From assembly GCF_002483305.1 (NCBI RefSeq), contig NZ_DLHQ01000026.1, positions 1-64,000 of the forward strand: a stretch of 64,000 bases of DNA. The letters are read 5' to 3'. Within the stretch, counting starts at the first letter, position 1, and each line of letters begins with the position of its first letter. Positions 53,398-64,000 of this stretch are shown piece after piece. The notes below the pieces were generated by a model. It made no database searches and was not told the origin of the DNA. It saw nothing but the letters and a program-made list of their open reading frames with translations. The DNA is from Brevundimonas sp. UBA7664. Its GTDB lineage: Bacteria; Pseudomonadota; Alphaproteobacteria; Caulobacterales; Caulobacteraceae. Both the position numbers and the translations under genes were made by a program.

Positions 53398-54714
53398 ATG
53401 CGCCTGTCGCGCTATTTTCTGCCCACGCTGAAAGAGGCGCCCTCGGACGCCCAGATCGTTTCGCACCAGCTGATGCTGCGCGCCGGCCTGATCAAACAGG
53501 AGGCCGCCGGCATCTACGCCTGGCTGCCGCTGGGCCTGCGGGTGCTGAACCGGATCGAGCAGATCGTGCGCGAGGAGCAGGAGCGGGCAGGGGCCGTCGA
53601 ACTGCTGATGCCCACTCTCCAGCTCGCCGACCTGTGGCGGGAGTCGGGGCGGTATGACGCCTACGGCCCCGAGATGCTGCGCATCACCGACCGGCACGAG
53701 CGCGAGCTTCTCTATGGGCCCACCAACGAGGAGATGATCACCGACATCTTCCGCGGCTTCGTGAAGAGCTACAAGGCGCTGCCCCTCAACCTCTTCCACA
53801 TCCAGTGGAAATTCCGCGATGAGCGCCGTCCGCGCTTCGGCGTGATGCGCGGCCGCGAATTCCTGATGAAGGACGCCTATTCCTTCGACATCGACGAGGC
53901 CTCGGCGCGCAAGGCCTACAACCGGATGTTCGTGGCCTATCTGAACACCTTCGCCCGGATGGGTCTGAAGGCCGTGCCGATGCGCGCCGACACCGGCCCC
54001 ATCGGCGGCGATCTGAGCCATGAGTTCATCGTCCTGGCCGACACCGGCGAGAGCCAGGTGTTCTGCGACCGGAAACTGGTCGAGATGCCCGCGCCCGGCG
54101 CCGGCGTGGACTGGGACGACCTGCAGGCCATCGTCGACGAGCGGACCGGGCTCTACGCGGCGACCGAGGAAATGCACGACGCCGGTCAGTTCGAGAGCCA
54201 GACGGCCGAGGGCGACCGCCTGACGGCGCGCGGCATCGAGATCGGCCACATCTTCTATTTCGGCACCAAATACTCCGCCCCGATGAAGGCCCGCGTCGCC
54301 GGGCCGGATGGCAAGGACACCGACGTCCACATGGGCAGCTACGGCGTCGGCGTGTCGCGCCTGCTGGGCGCCATCATCGAGGCCAGCCACGACGAGGGCG
54401 GCATTATCTGGCCCGACTCCGTCGCGCCGTTCGACGTCGTCGTGATCAATCTGCGGGTCAATGACGAGGCGGTCTGCGTCGCCTGCGAAGAGGCCGTGGC
54501 CAAGCTGGAAGCCCTCGGCAAGGACGTCCTCTATGACGACACCGACGAGCGGCCGGGCGGCAAGTTCGCCACCGCCGACCTGATCGGCATTCCCTGGCAG
54601 CTGACCATCGGTCCCAAGGGCGTGGCCGAGGGACTGGTCGAGCTCAAGCGCCGGGCGACCGGCGAAAAGGTCTCGGTCCCGCTGGACGAGGCCCTGGCGA
54701 GGGTGCGCGGATGA
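53398..54714 (+). CDS. proS: Proline-tRNA ligase (short alphaproteobacterial type)
   Basis: The 438-residue class II synthetase has motif 1 ([20 protein letters not shown]), motif 2 ([20 protein letters not shown]) and motif 3 ([20 protein letters not shown]). It lacks the large editing insertion of E. coli ProS (572 residues), as is standard in alphaproteobacteria, and ends with the anticodon-binding domain ([20 protein letters not shown]). Its TGA is overlapped by the lolC ATG. Confidence 0.97.
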   Translation: MRLSRYFLPTLKEAPSDAQIVSHQLMLRAGLIKQEAAGIYAWLPLGLRVLNRIEQIVREEQERAGAVELLMPTLQLADLWRESGRYDAYGPEMLRITDRHERELLYGPTNEEMITDIFRGFVKSYKALPLNLFHIQWKFRDERRPRFGVMRGREFLMKDAYSFDIDEASARKAYNRMFVAYLNTFARMGLKAVPMRADTGPIGGDLSHEFIVLADTGESQVFCDRKLVEMPAPGAGVDWDDLQAIVDERTGLYAATEEMHDAGQFESQTAEGDRLTARGIEIGHIFYFGTKYSAPMKARVAGPDGKDTDVHMGSYGVGVSRLLGAIIEASHDEGGIIWPDSVAPFDVVVINLRVNDEAVCVACEEAVAKLEALGKDVLYDDTDERPGGKFATADLIGIPWQLTIGPKGVAEGLVELKRRATGEKVSVPLDEALARVRG

Positions 54715-56015
54715 CGGATGTCCCGGCGGCGCTGAAGCCGACCAAACCCGCCGGCCCCTTTTCGGCCTGGGAGTTCGAACTGGCGTTCCGATACCTGCGC
54801 GCCCGGCGCAAGGAGGGCGGCATCGCCCTGATCGCCATCATCTCCTATGTCGCCATCGCCCTCGCGGTCATGGCCCTGATCATCGTCATGAGCATCATGG
54901 CCGGCTTCCGGAACGAGCTGCTGGACCGGATGCTGTCGTTCAACGGCCATATGTACGTCCAGGGCCCGGTGCTCAGCGATGCCGAGCGCGAGGCCGCGGT
55001 CGAACGCATCGCGGCGGTCCCCGGCGTGGTCAGCATTTCTCCGCTGACCGAGAACCAGAGCATCGTCCGCGCGGCCGGCCAGACGACCGGGGCCATGGTG
55101 CGCGGCATCCGCGCCGGCGACCTCGACTCTATGGCCTATGTCAACGACAGCCTGTCCGACGAAGCGCGCCGGACCTTCGGCCAGGGGCCATACGGCGGAG
55201 ACAACGTCCTGATCGGCAAGTCGCTGGCCGAAAGCATGGGCCTGCGCATCGGCGATCCGATCACCCTGTATTCCCCGACCGGCGCCGACAGCGCCTTCGG
55301 CAATCTCGGCGGGCTGGAGAAGACCTATCGCGTCGGCGGCCTGTTCACCTCGGGCACTGCCGATTTCGACCGGCTGTTCATTTTCATGCCGCTGGAGCAG
55401 GCCCAGTTGTTCTTCGGCAAGGAGGGCGTCTGGGACGTCATCGAGCTGAAGGTCGCCGAGCCCGACCGGGTCGAGTATCTGACCGGGCCGGTCCGCGCCG
55501 CCGCCGGTGACCGCGCCATCGTCAGCGACTGGCGCGACCGCCTCGCCGCCTTCTGGGGCGCGCTGAAGGTCGAGCGGGTGGCCATGAGCATCATTCTCGG
55601 CCTCGTCGTCGCCATCGCGGCCCTCAACATCATCTCCGGCATCGTCATGCTGGTGAAGAACAAGACGCGAGACATCGCCATCCTGCGCACCGTCGGGGCC
55701 AGTCAGATGTCCATGCTGCGCATCTTCTTCATCTCCGGCGCGGCCATCGGCGTGGCCGGCACCATCACCGGACTGGTCCTGGGGCTGGTCTTCTGCCTCA
55801 ACATCGCGGCCATCCAGCATTTCCTCGAATGGCTGTTCCAGGTCCAGCTGTTCAACGCCGACGTCTATATGCTCGAGTCCATCCCGGCCGAGGTCGACGC
55901 CATGGACGTGATCTGGGTCACCCTGTGGTCGGTCTTCATGTCCTGCGTGGCCAGCTTGCTGCCGTCGTGGCGGGCCGCGAAAATGGATCCGGTCGAGGCG
56001 CTTCGCTATGAGTAA
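54711..56015 (+). CDS. lolC: Lipoprotein-releasing ABC transporter permease LolC/E-type
   Basis: The 434-residue permease has the LolC/LolE architecture: [20 protein letters not shown] and helix 1, a large periplasmic domain (about residues 65-285), then three helices with [40 protein letters not shown] and a terminal [19 protein letters not shown]. With LolD it extracts lipoproteins from the inner membrane for transfer to LolA. Only one permease gene is present, so it probably acts as a homodimer (LolF-like). ATG overlaps the proS stop (ATGA), and lolD overlaps its end by 8 nt. Confidence 0.95.
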   Translation: MTDVPAALKPTKPAGPFSAWEFELAFRYLRARRKEGGIALIAIISYVAIALAVMALIIVMSIMAGFRNELLDRMLSFNGHMYVQGPVLSDAEREAAVERIAAVPGVVSISPLTENQSIVRAAGQTTGAMVRGIRAGDLDSMAYVNDSLSDEARRTFGQGPYGGDNVLIGKSLAESMGLRIGDPITLYSPTGADSAFGNLGGLEKTYRVGGLFTSGTADFDRLFIFMPLEQAQLFFGKEGVWDVIELKVAEPDRVEYLTGPVRAAAGDRAIVSDWRDRLAAFWGALKVERVAMSIILGLVVAIAALNIISGIVMLVKNKTRDIAILRTVGASQMSMLRIFFISGAAIGVAGTITGLVLGLVFCLNIAAIQHFLEWLFQVQLFNADVYMLESIPAEVDAMDVIWVTLWSVFMSCVASLLPSWRAAKMDPVEALRYE

Positions 56016-56712
56016 GGTCCCCGTCCTTTCCGTCCGCGGCGTGACCCGCACCTATGAGACCGCCTCGGGCGGCCTGACCGTGCTCAAGGGCGTTGATCTC
56101 GACGTCATGCCGGGCGAGGTCGTCGGCCTGATCGGGCCGTCCGGCTCGGGCAAGTCCTCCTTGCTTCACGCCGCCGGTCTGCTGGAGCGGCCGACCTCGG
56201 GCGAGATCCGCATCGACGGCGCCGACGTCGGCGGCCTCGACGAGCGGGCGCGGACCCATATCCGTCTCGCCAGCATCGGCTTCGTCTACCAGTTCCACCA
56301 CCTGCTGGCCGAGTTCGACGCGCGCGACAACGTCGCCCTGCCGCTGCGCATCGCCGGCGTCGGCCAGGCCCAGGCCCGCGAGCGGGCCAGCGAGGTGCTG
56401 GTCGCCCTGGGGCTCGGCGAGCGTCTGACCCACCAGCCGGCCCAGATGTCCGGCGGGGAACAACAGCGCGTCGCCGTCGCCCGCGCCCTGGCCAATCGTC
56501 CGCGCCTGCTGCTGGCCGACGAGCCGACCGGCAACCTCGACCCCGCCACCAGCCAGACCGTGTTCGAGGCCTTGCACCGGCTGGTCAAGGACACCGGCGT
56601 CGCCGCCCTGATCGCCACCCACAATATGGAGCTGGCCGGGCACATGGATCGGGTCTTCGCCCTGAAGGACGGCCATCTGGAAGAACGTCCGGCCGAGAGC
56701 CACGCCTACTGA
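56008..56712 (+). CDS. lolD: Lipoprotein-releasing ABC transporter ATP-binding protein LolD
   Basis: The 234-residue ATPase has [12 protein letters not shown] (Walker A, residues 43-54), IGFVYQFHHLLAEFDARDNV (Q loop with the LolD-type FHHLL), MSGGEQQRVAVARALANRPR (signature) and LLADEPTGNLD (Walker B). It powers LolC/E. It overlaps lolC by 8 nt. Confidence 0.97.
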   Translation: MSKVPVLSVRGVTRTYETASGGLTVLKGVDLDVMPGEVVGLIGPSGSGKSSLLHAAGLLERPTSGEIRIDGADVGGLDERARTHIRLASIGFVYQFHHLLAEFDARDNVALPLRIAGVGQAQARERASEVLVALGLGERLTHQPAQMSGGEQQRVAVARALANRPRLLLADEPTGNLDPATSQTVFEALHRLVKDTGVAALIATHNMELAGHMDRVFALKDGHLEERPAESHAY

Positions 56713-56735
56713 AGCCGGCGTGCTAGGGTCGGCGG

Positions 56736-57143
56736 ATGACCGACGCCATCCAAGCCCATCTGACCACGGCGCGTGAGGCCATGGCCGAGGGCCGCGCGGC
56801 CGACGCCCGTAACAGCTATGCCCGCGCCGCCGCTCTCAGCCGCGAGAGCGGCGCACCCCTGCTGCAGGCCCGTGCCCTGCGGCATCTGTCCGACCTCGAC
56901 CGTGAGGCGGATCATCCAGACCAGGCGCTGGCCCACGCCGAACAGGCGGCCGCCCTGTACCGCGCCAATGGACAGGGGGCTTCGCTCGACATGGCCAACG
57001 CCGTACGACTGAAGGCGCTGGCGCTCGACAGCCTGCGGCGTCAGGAGCCGGCGCGGCTGGCCTGGACCACGGCGCGGGACCTGTACGCAGAGGCCGGAAT
57101 CGCCGCCGGCGTGGCCGAGTGCGACGCGCGGTTGTCGGCCTGA
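56736..57143 (+). CDS. Tetratricopeptide-repeat protein
   Basis: The 135-residue protein is made of about three TPR-like helix pairs (HLTTAREAMAEGRAADARNS, QARALRHLSDLDREADHPDQ, ALAHAEQAAALYRANGQG, LARDLYAEAGIAAGVAECDA-type). Soluble, no signal peptide; probably a small protein-interaction scaffold. It follows lolD by 23 nt. Confidence 0.75.
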   Translation: MTDAIQAHLTTAREAMAEGRAADARNSYARAAALSRESGAPLLQARALRHLSDLDREADHPDQALAHAEQAAALYRANGQGASLDMANAVRLKALALDSLRRQEPARLAWTTARDLYAEAGIAAGVAECDARLSA

Positions 57144-57145
57144 CT

Positions 57146-57165
57146 CTTCCCCCGTGAAGGGGAAG
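57146..57165. repeat. Single REP-like hairpin
   Basis: CTTCCCC-cgtgaa-GGGGAAG is hairpin 1 of the two-hairpin family alone. It lies between the convergent TPR and small-protein genes and may serve as a terminator. Confidence 0.55.
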
Positions 57166-57172
57166 GGAAATC

Positions 57173-57289
57173 CTATTTCTTCCCGGGCGGCGTGGTGAAG
57201 GGCGAGCTGCCGACCGACACCGCCGGCTTGGGCTTTTCGGCCTTGGGTTTACGGACTTCCTTGTTGGATTTGACTTGACCCTTGGCCAT
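57173..57289 (-). CDS. Small basic protein, 38 residues
   Basis: ATG 57289 has AGGAG about 9 nt upstream and encodes MAKGQVKSNKEVRKPKAEKP followed by a Ser/Pro/Thr stretch ending PPGKK. Small proteins with this start (MAKGQ.RSNKE.KKPK) are widespread in proteobacteria, as I recall, and are of unknown function. It is highly basic and without hydrophobic segments; nucleic-acid or ribosome association is conceivable. Confidence 0.75.
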   Translation of the reverse strand: MAKGQVKSNKEVRKPKAEKPKPAVSVGSSPFTTPPGKK

Positions 57290-57389
57290 GACCTGAACTC
57301 CTGGGACGCAGACCGCCGGGAGGGCGGGGAGGCGACGCGCAGACAGTGTAGCGCGCCTTCACGCTCCTGTGTCACTCGACAAACGCCGC

Positions 57390-57418
57390 TTGACGAGAAC
57401 AAAGCCGCAACTTAGAAC
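57390..57418 (+). promoter_or_regulatory. Housekeeping promoter for the 31-residue gene
   Basis: TTGACGA (57390-57396), a 14-nt spacer and CTTAGAAC (57411-57418) closely match the Caulobacter housekeeping consensus (TTGACG exact; TANAWC exact). Initiation near 57425 gives a leader of about 22 nt. Confidence 0.8.
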
Positions 57419-57429
57419 ATACCCAGAAC
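57415..57429 (+). promoter_or_regulatory. LexA (SOS) box over the -10 and start site
   Basis: GAACATACCCAGAAC is an exact GAAC-N7-GAAC (GTTC-N7-GTTC on the other strand). It overlaps the -10 element and the predicted transcription start, where LexA binding would block RNA polymerase. Confidence 0.85.
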
Positions 57430-57446
57430 ACGCAAGGGAGGCCGTC

Positions 57447-57542
57447 ATGGCGCGTTGGGTTCGGGATACATTGTCGCTGGCGTCGTGCGGCGGCTTCGTC
57501 TGGGTGATGTGGCAGGCGGCATTGATGACCTCGGCGGTCTGA
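57447..57542 (+). CDS. sidA: 31-residue membrane peptide, candidate SOS division inhibitor SidA
   Basis: ATG 57447 follows AAGGGAGG (57434-57441) at 5 nt, one of the strongest ribosome sites in the window. The peptide starts MARWVRDTLSLASCGGFVWV: a basic N-terminus and one hydrophobic helix rich in Trp, Val, Leu and Ala, ending TSAV. A consensus promoter overlapped by an exact LexA box precedes it. Caulobacter SidA is a 29-residue inner-membrane peptide, LexA-controlled, that binds FtsW and blocks cytokinesis, and from memory it lies beside dnaE, which is the next gene here. I did not align the two sequences. No other gene intervenes before dnaE; 57543-57783 shows nothing else recognisable. 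Confidence 0.75.
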   Translation: MARWVRDTLSLASCGGFVWVMWQAALMTSAV

Positions 57543-57783
57543 GGAGTCCGGACCGTCCACCTGTCGGGTCCCGCGAATTCAAGGAGTTGCAGCCCGGGCG
57601 CGGTCGATGTGAACGATGTGGACGGTTGTTTTTCCGTGTGGCCCGGAGCCCCGGGGGTGGCTGGGGCGGCTATCCACAGACGGTCCCGGTTGGGAGCGCG
57701 CGTTCGGCCGCTTTCCGGTGTCGCCGTCGCCCGCGATGTGAGACTCGGTTCAGAACAGGAGCAGGCGAAGGAACGGGACCGGT

Positions 57784-61238
<3,455 letters not shown>

Positions 61239-61239
<1 letters not shown>

Positions 61240-61760
61240 TGGCTGAAGGGCCGGATCGGCCGCCGCACCAGGTCATCGCCGACCATGTGGCGAGCTTCGC
61301 CGCACGGACGGATGAGGAGGTCCTGCAGGCCTTGGCCGCCCTGGCTCCGCTTCCCGACGAGGACAGCGCCGAATGGGATGACGAACAGACCTGGGATCGG
61401 GCGAATCTCTACACCGCCCTCGCCGACGTAGCGGCGATTCGGAGGTTGAGAGCCGCGATCCCCCTGCTGCTTGAACGGGCCAGTTTCGGCGATCCCGGTG
61501 AGATGATGCGAGGCCTGCGCCACAGTCTCGAGGCCATCGTCAATCCGGACTGGGGCGCTCTGACGACGGCCTGCATGGACCTCGCAGCCTCCGACCGCCC
61601 GGGCACCCGGCTCTGGGCGCTGACGCAACTGGCCACACTGGCCGATGAGCGGGCCCGTCCGATATTCGAGGCCGCTTCCGAAAGTCCCTTGCAGGAGATT
61701 CGGGAGGCCGGCGAACTGGGCGTATTCCGGCTCGACCGGGCTGGAAACACGGAAGACTGA
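61239..61760 (+). CDS. HEAT-repeat-like protein of unknown function
   Basis: The 173-residue soluble protein is helical with HEAT/ARM-like periodicity (RRLRAAIPLLLERASFGDPG, GLRHSLEAIVNPDWGALTTA, GTRLWALTQLATLADERARP, PIFEAASESPLQEIREAGEL). ATG 61239 overlaps the dnaE stop (TGATG), so it is translated with the polymerase. No named family is certain; immunity-type or scaffold proteins of this size are common. Confidence 0.7.
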
Positions 61761-61761
61761 C

Positions 61762-62112
61762 ATGGCCCAAAACCACACCGGATCATGCCGCTGCGGCGCG
61801 GTGGCGTTCGAGGTCGAGACCGATCTGGAGGGGCTGATCGAGTGCAATTGCTCGCACTCCTATCGCAAGGGGCTGGTGCTGGCCTTCGTCGCGCCCGACG
61901 CCTTCCGCCTGACCGCGGACGGGCCGCAGACGGAATATCAGTTCAACACCCACAAGATCCGCCACCTGTTCTGCGAGACCTGCGGCGTCCAGTCCTTCGC
62001 CCGCGGCTCGACCGCCGACGGCAAGGCGATGATCGCCGTCAACATCCGCACCCTGACCGACATCGAACCGTTCAGCTGGACGGCGCAGCGGGTGGACGGG
62101 CGCAGCTTCTAG
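61762..62112 (+). CDS. GFA family protein
   Basis: The 116-residue protein fits the GFA (glutathione-dependent formaldehyde-activating enzyme-like) zinc-binding fold: GSCRCGAVAFEVETDLEGL, ECNCSHSYRKGLVLAF and HLFCETCGVQSFARGS. Most members have CNCS.C in the second block; here the third Cys is Ser (CNCSHS), so one zinc ligand may be lost. ATG 61762 is one base beyond the previous stop. It converges with the SpoU gene (4-nt overlap). Confidence 0.85.
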   Translation: MAQNHTGSCRCGAVAFEVETDLEGLIECNCSHSYRKGLVLAFVAPDAFRLTADGPQTEYQFNTHKIRHLFCETCGVQSFARGSTADGKAMIAVNIRTLTDIEPFSWTAQRVDGRSF

Positions 62113-62906
62113 GCCCTGTCGGTCACCGCATAGACCATGATCCCCGTGGCCACGGCCAGGTTCAGGCTGTCGGCCCGGCCGCGCATGGGAATCTTGACGT
62201 TGACGTCACAGGCGGCGGCCAGCGCGTCGGTCAGTCCGGCCTGTTCGTTGCCCATCAGGATCAGGGCCGGATATTCGATGGCGGCGTCGTGGTGGCCGAC
62301 CGTCGCGTCCAGCCGCGTGCCGATGACGCTGCCGGGCCACATCTGGCGCCAGGCGATGAACTCGGCCGGCGTGGCGCGGGCGATGGCGACCGCAAACACC
62401 GAGCCCATGGTCGCCCGCACGGCCTCGACCGAGAAGGGGTCGACGCAGTCGCCGATCAGGATGACCCCGCCGCAGCCGGCCGCGTCGGCGGTGCGGATGA
62501 TGGTGCCCAGATTGCCAGGATCGCGGACCTGCTCCAGCGCCACCCAGGCCGGGGCGGTGGCGGGCTGGATGGCCGACAGGGGCGTATAGACCTGGTCGAA
62601 CACGCCCAGCACGGTCTGGGGGTTGTCGCGCCGGCTGATCTTCTCGAGGATGGCGTGGGTCACGATCACCACCTCGCCGCCGGCGGCCCGGGTGGCCTCG
62701 CGGGCGCGGTCGAGGATCGGATGCGGCCGGGCGTCCTCGCCGACCATCAGCAGCCGCGGCGCGCGGTTCTGATCCAGCGCCTCGCCGATGAATTTCAAGC
62801 CCTCGGCGAGGAACCGGCCGGTCGCCTCGCGCTCCTTGCGCATATGCAGCGCGCGGACGTTCTTGACCGTATCATTGGTCAGGGAGGTGATCAGGCGGTC
62901 GTTCAT
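62109..62906 (-). CDS. SpoU/TrmH-family RNA 2'-O-methyltransferase
   Basis: The 265-residue protein has the N-terminal SpoU substrate-binding domain (ITSLTNDTVKNVRALHMRKE, GRFLAEGLKFIGEAL) and a SPOUT C-terminal domain with ALEQVRDPGNLGTIIRTADA, ILMGNEQAGLT and PMRGRADSLNLAVATGIMVY. It is expected to methylate rRNA or tRNA ribose. Its ATG 62906 overlaps the stop of the upstream methyltransferase (ATGA). Confidence 0.92.
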   Translation of the reverse strand: MNDRLITSLTNDTVKNVRALHMRKEREATGRFLAEGLKFIGEALDQNRAPRLLMVGEDARPHPILDRAREATRAAGGEVVIVTHAILEKISRRDNPQTVLGVFDQVYTPLSAIQPATAPAWVALEQVRDPGNLGTIIRTADAAGCGGVILIGDCVDPFSVEAVRATMGSVFAVAIARATPAEFIAWRQMWPGSVIGTRLDATVGHHDAAIEYPALILMGNEQAGLTDALAAACDVNVKIPMRGRADSLNLAVATGIMVYAVTDRA

Positions 62907-63793
62907 GCCGACCAGCGCGCGAAGAAGCTCAGGCCGATGGCTCGCCCGTCCGGCCCGTCCTCGGCCAAGGCCAACTCGCCCCAGTCGATGACCCCGCCGC
63001 GATCCGCGGTGGCTTCTGCCATCAGATGGGCCAGGGACAGGCCGGAGACGCGGGCGGCATAGGCGTTGAGCAGCAGGAAGGAGGCGTCGTCAGAGAGCAG
63101 GGCGGCGCAGTCCTTCAGCAGGGCCGGCATATCCTCGAACAGCCGCCAGACCTCGCCCGTCGGGCCCCGGCCGTATTTCGGCGGATCGAGGATGATGCCG
63201 TCGTATTTCGAGCCGCGCCGGACCTCGCGGGCGACGTATTTGCGGGCGTCCTCGACGATCCAGCGGATCGGGCGGTCGGCCATGCCGGACAGTTCGGCGT
63301 TCTCGCGGGCCCAGGCCACCGACTTCTTGGAGGCGTCGACATGGGTGACCTCAGCCCCCGCGGCGGCGCAGGCGAGGCTGGCGACGCCGGTGTAGCCGAA
63401 CAGATTGAGGATCTTCGGCTGCTTCAGGCGACGAATGCGTCCGTCCAGCCACTCCCAGTTGGCGGCCTGTTCGGGGAAGAAGGCCAGGTGACGAAACGGA
63501 GTGAACCGGCTGGTGAAGCGCACGTCGCGCCACGCCAGGGGGAAGCTGTCGATCGGATTTCCGGCAAACCGCCAGCGGCCGGTCTCGTCCTCGTCGGTCG
63601 GATCGAAGACGGCGTCGGCGGCGTCGAACGCGGCCGGATCGCGCGGCGACCAGAAGCACTGGGGCTCGGGCCGGACCACGGTATGGCGCCCATAGCGCTC
63701 GAGCTTGCGCCCGCCGCCGCTGTCCAGCAGGGCGTAATCCGCCCAGGCGCGGGTGACGAGGGTCTCAGGCGACGGGTTCAGGCGCGGCGACAT
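62903..63793 (-). CDS. Class I SAM-dependent methyltransferase, RlmI/K-like
   Basis: The 296-residue protein has a Rossmann methyltransferase domain typical of RlmI/RlmK-type 23S rRNA m5C/m7G enzymes: SRFTPFRHLAFFPEQAANWE, ILNLFGYTGVASLACAAAGA (SAM loop), THVDASKKSVAWARENAELS, YDGIILDPPKYGRGPTGEVW and LLNAYAARVSG. The catalytic Cys of m5C enzymes is not obvious. ATG 63793 is chosen because the frame upstream overlaps the preceding gene by 29 nt. It continues into the SpoU gene by overlap. Confidence 0.88.
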   Translation of the reverse strand: MSPRLNPSPETLVTRAWADYALLDSGGGRKLERYGRHTVVRPEPQCFWSPRDPAAFDAADAVFDPTDEDETGRWRFAGNPIDSFPLAWRDVRFTSRFTPFRHLAFFPEQAANWEWLDGRIRRLKQPKILNLFGYTGVASLACAAAGAEVTHVDASKKSVAWARENAELSGMADRPIRWIVEDARKYVAREVRRGSKYDGIILDPPKYGRGPTGEVWRLFEDMPALLKDCAALLSDDASFLLLNAYAARVSGLSLAHLMAEATADRGGVIDWGELALAEDGPDGRAIGLSFFARWSA

Positions 63794-64000
63794 GACCCGC
63801 TGATAGGCGGAGAGGCGCGGTCGCGTCCAGCGCATCGTGCGTTTCGGCGGTGGCCGGCGCGGGGTCGTCCGTATCAGGCGATGCGTCGCGCCGGTGCGGG
63901 GTCTTGTCCCAGGCGAAGGGCTCCCGGACCAGCCGCCAGGCGGCATGGGCGAAGGCCACGCTCAACAGGGCCCAGTAGGCCGGCGCCGCGAGCATGTCGA
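63765..64000 (-). CDS. Glycosyltransferase C-terminus (5' end beyond window)
   Basis: The frame is open to the window edge; only about 78 C-terminal residues are present. APAYWALLSVAFAHAAWRLV and REPFAWDKTPHR match the membrane-helix and W(E/D)KTPH end of family-2 glycosyltransferases of the cellulose-synthase-like type. A polar tail rich in Asp, Pro and Ala follows. Family assignment rests on this short end only. Confidence 0.55.
   Translation of the reverse strand, partial: DMLAAPAYWALLSVAFAHAAWRLVREPFAWDKTPHRRDASPDTDDPAPATAETHDALDATAPLRLSAGHVAAPEPVA

Overview
The window is high-GC (about two thirds G+C by eye), gene-dense chromosomal DNA of an alphaproteobacterium of the family Caulobacteraceae, most like Brevundimonas or Caulobacter. 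The evidence is the lineage-specific gene set: a dipM-like LytM gene before yajC-secD-secF, fliX divergent from flgI with flbY downstream, popZ before valS, a DksA with a single zinc-finger cysteine, short alphaproteobacterial ProS, GTTC-N7-GTTC LexA boxes, and promoters close to the Caulobacter housekeeping consensus (TTGaCgS, 10-14 nt, GCTANAWC). No phage, plasmid, CRISPR array, rRNA operon or insertion sequence was seen. The only mobile-looking unit is a small DUF559 gene flanked by inverted repeats.

Layout. 1-3.5 kb: envelope and secretion (dipM end, yajC, secD, secF), followed by palindromic intergenic repeats. 3.7-11.6 kb: small membrane proteins, a phytoene-synthase-like protein, an NTF2-like secreted protein, an MpaB-like oxygenase, trmFO, two paralogous multi-pass proteins and a CPBP protease. 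11.6-14.6 kb: uvrA under a LexA box. 14.7-19.5 kb: lipoproteins, truncated globin, ABC-F ATPase, and a PAS/degenerate-GGDEF/EAL protein. 19.5-22.6 kb: flagellar P-ring cluster (flbY, flgJ-like, flgI // fliX) and dksA. 22.7-30.3 kb: gltX, LOG protein, SpoU methyltransferase, tRNA-Asn, a LuxR-type regulator with an overlapping reading frame, tRNA-Cys, and a PCMT-like protein. 30.4-36.2 kb: tolC, popZ, valS, tlyA. 36.4-43.8 kb: glycine-zipper protein with tandem repeats, TrmA/RlmD-like methyltransferase, the DUF559 cassette, an SOS-box-bearing radical SAM gene, tRNA-Leu, a lipoprotein and an amino-acid permease. 43.9-53.3 kb: hrpB, S41 peptidase, Lrp/AsnC regulator, rpsB-tsf, M28 peptidase, mce, DUF1467, DUF3088. 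53.4-64 kb: proS-lolC-lolD, small proteins, dnaE, GFA protein, two methyltransferases and a truncated glycosyltransferase.

How it fits together. Much of the window is housekeeping: translation, envelope biogenesis, replication and polarity. The theme not visible from gene calls alone is DNA-damage control. Four exact alphaproteobacterial LexA boxes lie in promoter regions: before uvrA, a PA0069/Rv2578c-family radical SAM gene, a 31-residue membrane-peptide gene next to dnaE, and a small secreted-protein gene. The 31-codon gene (57447-57542) has a housekeeping promoter overlapped by a LexA box and a very strong Shine-Dalgarno. It matches in size, membrane character, control and (from memory) location the Caulobacter SOS cell-division inhibitor SidA, and is the most interesting item here. 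Other notable signals are the DUF559 cassette with compensatory changes in its terminal hairpins, a sigma-54 promoter and FlbD-type palindrome between flgI and fliX, a perfect operator-like palindrome before the Lrp/AsnC gene, and two overlapping reading frames in the LuxR-type gene.
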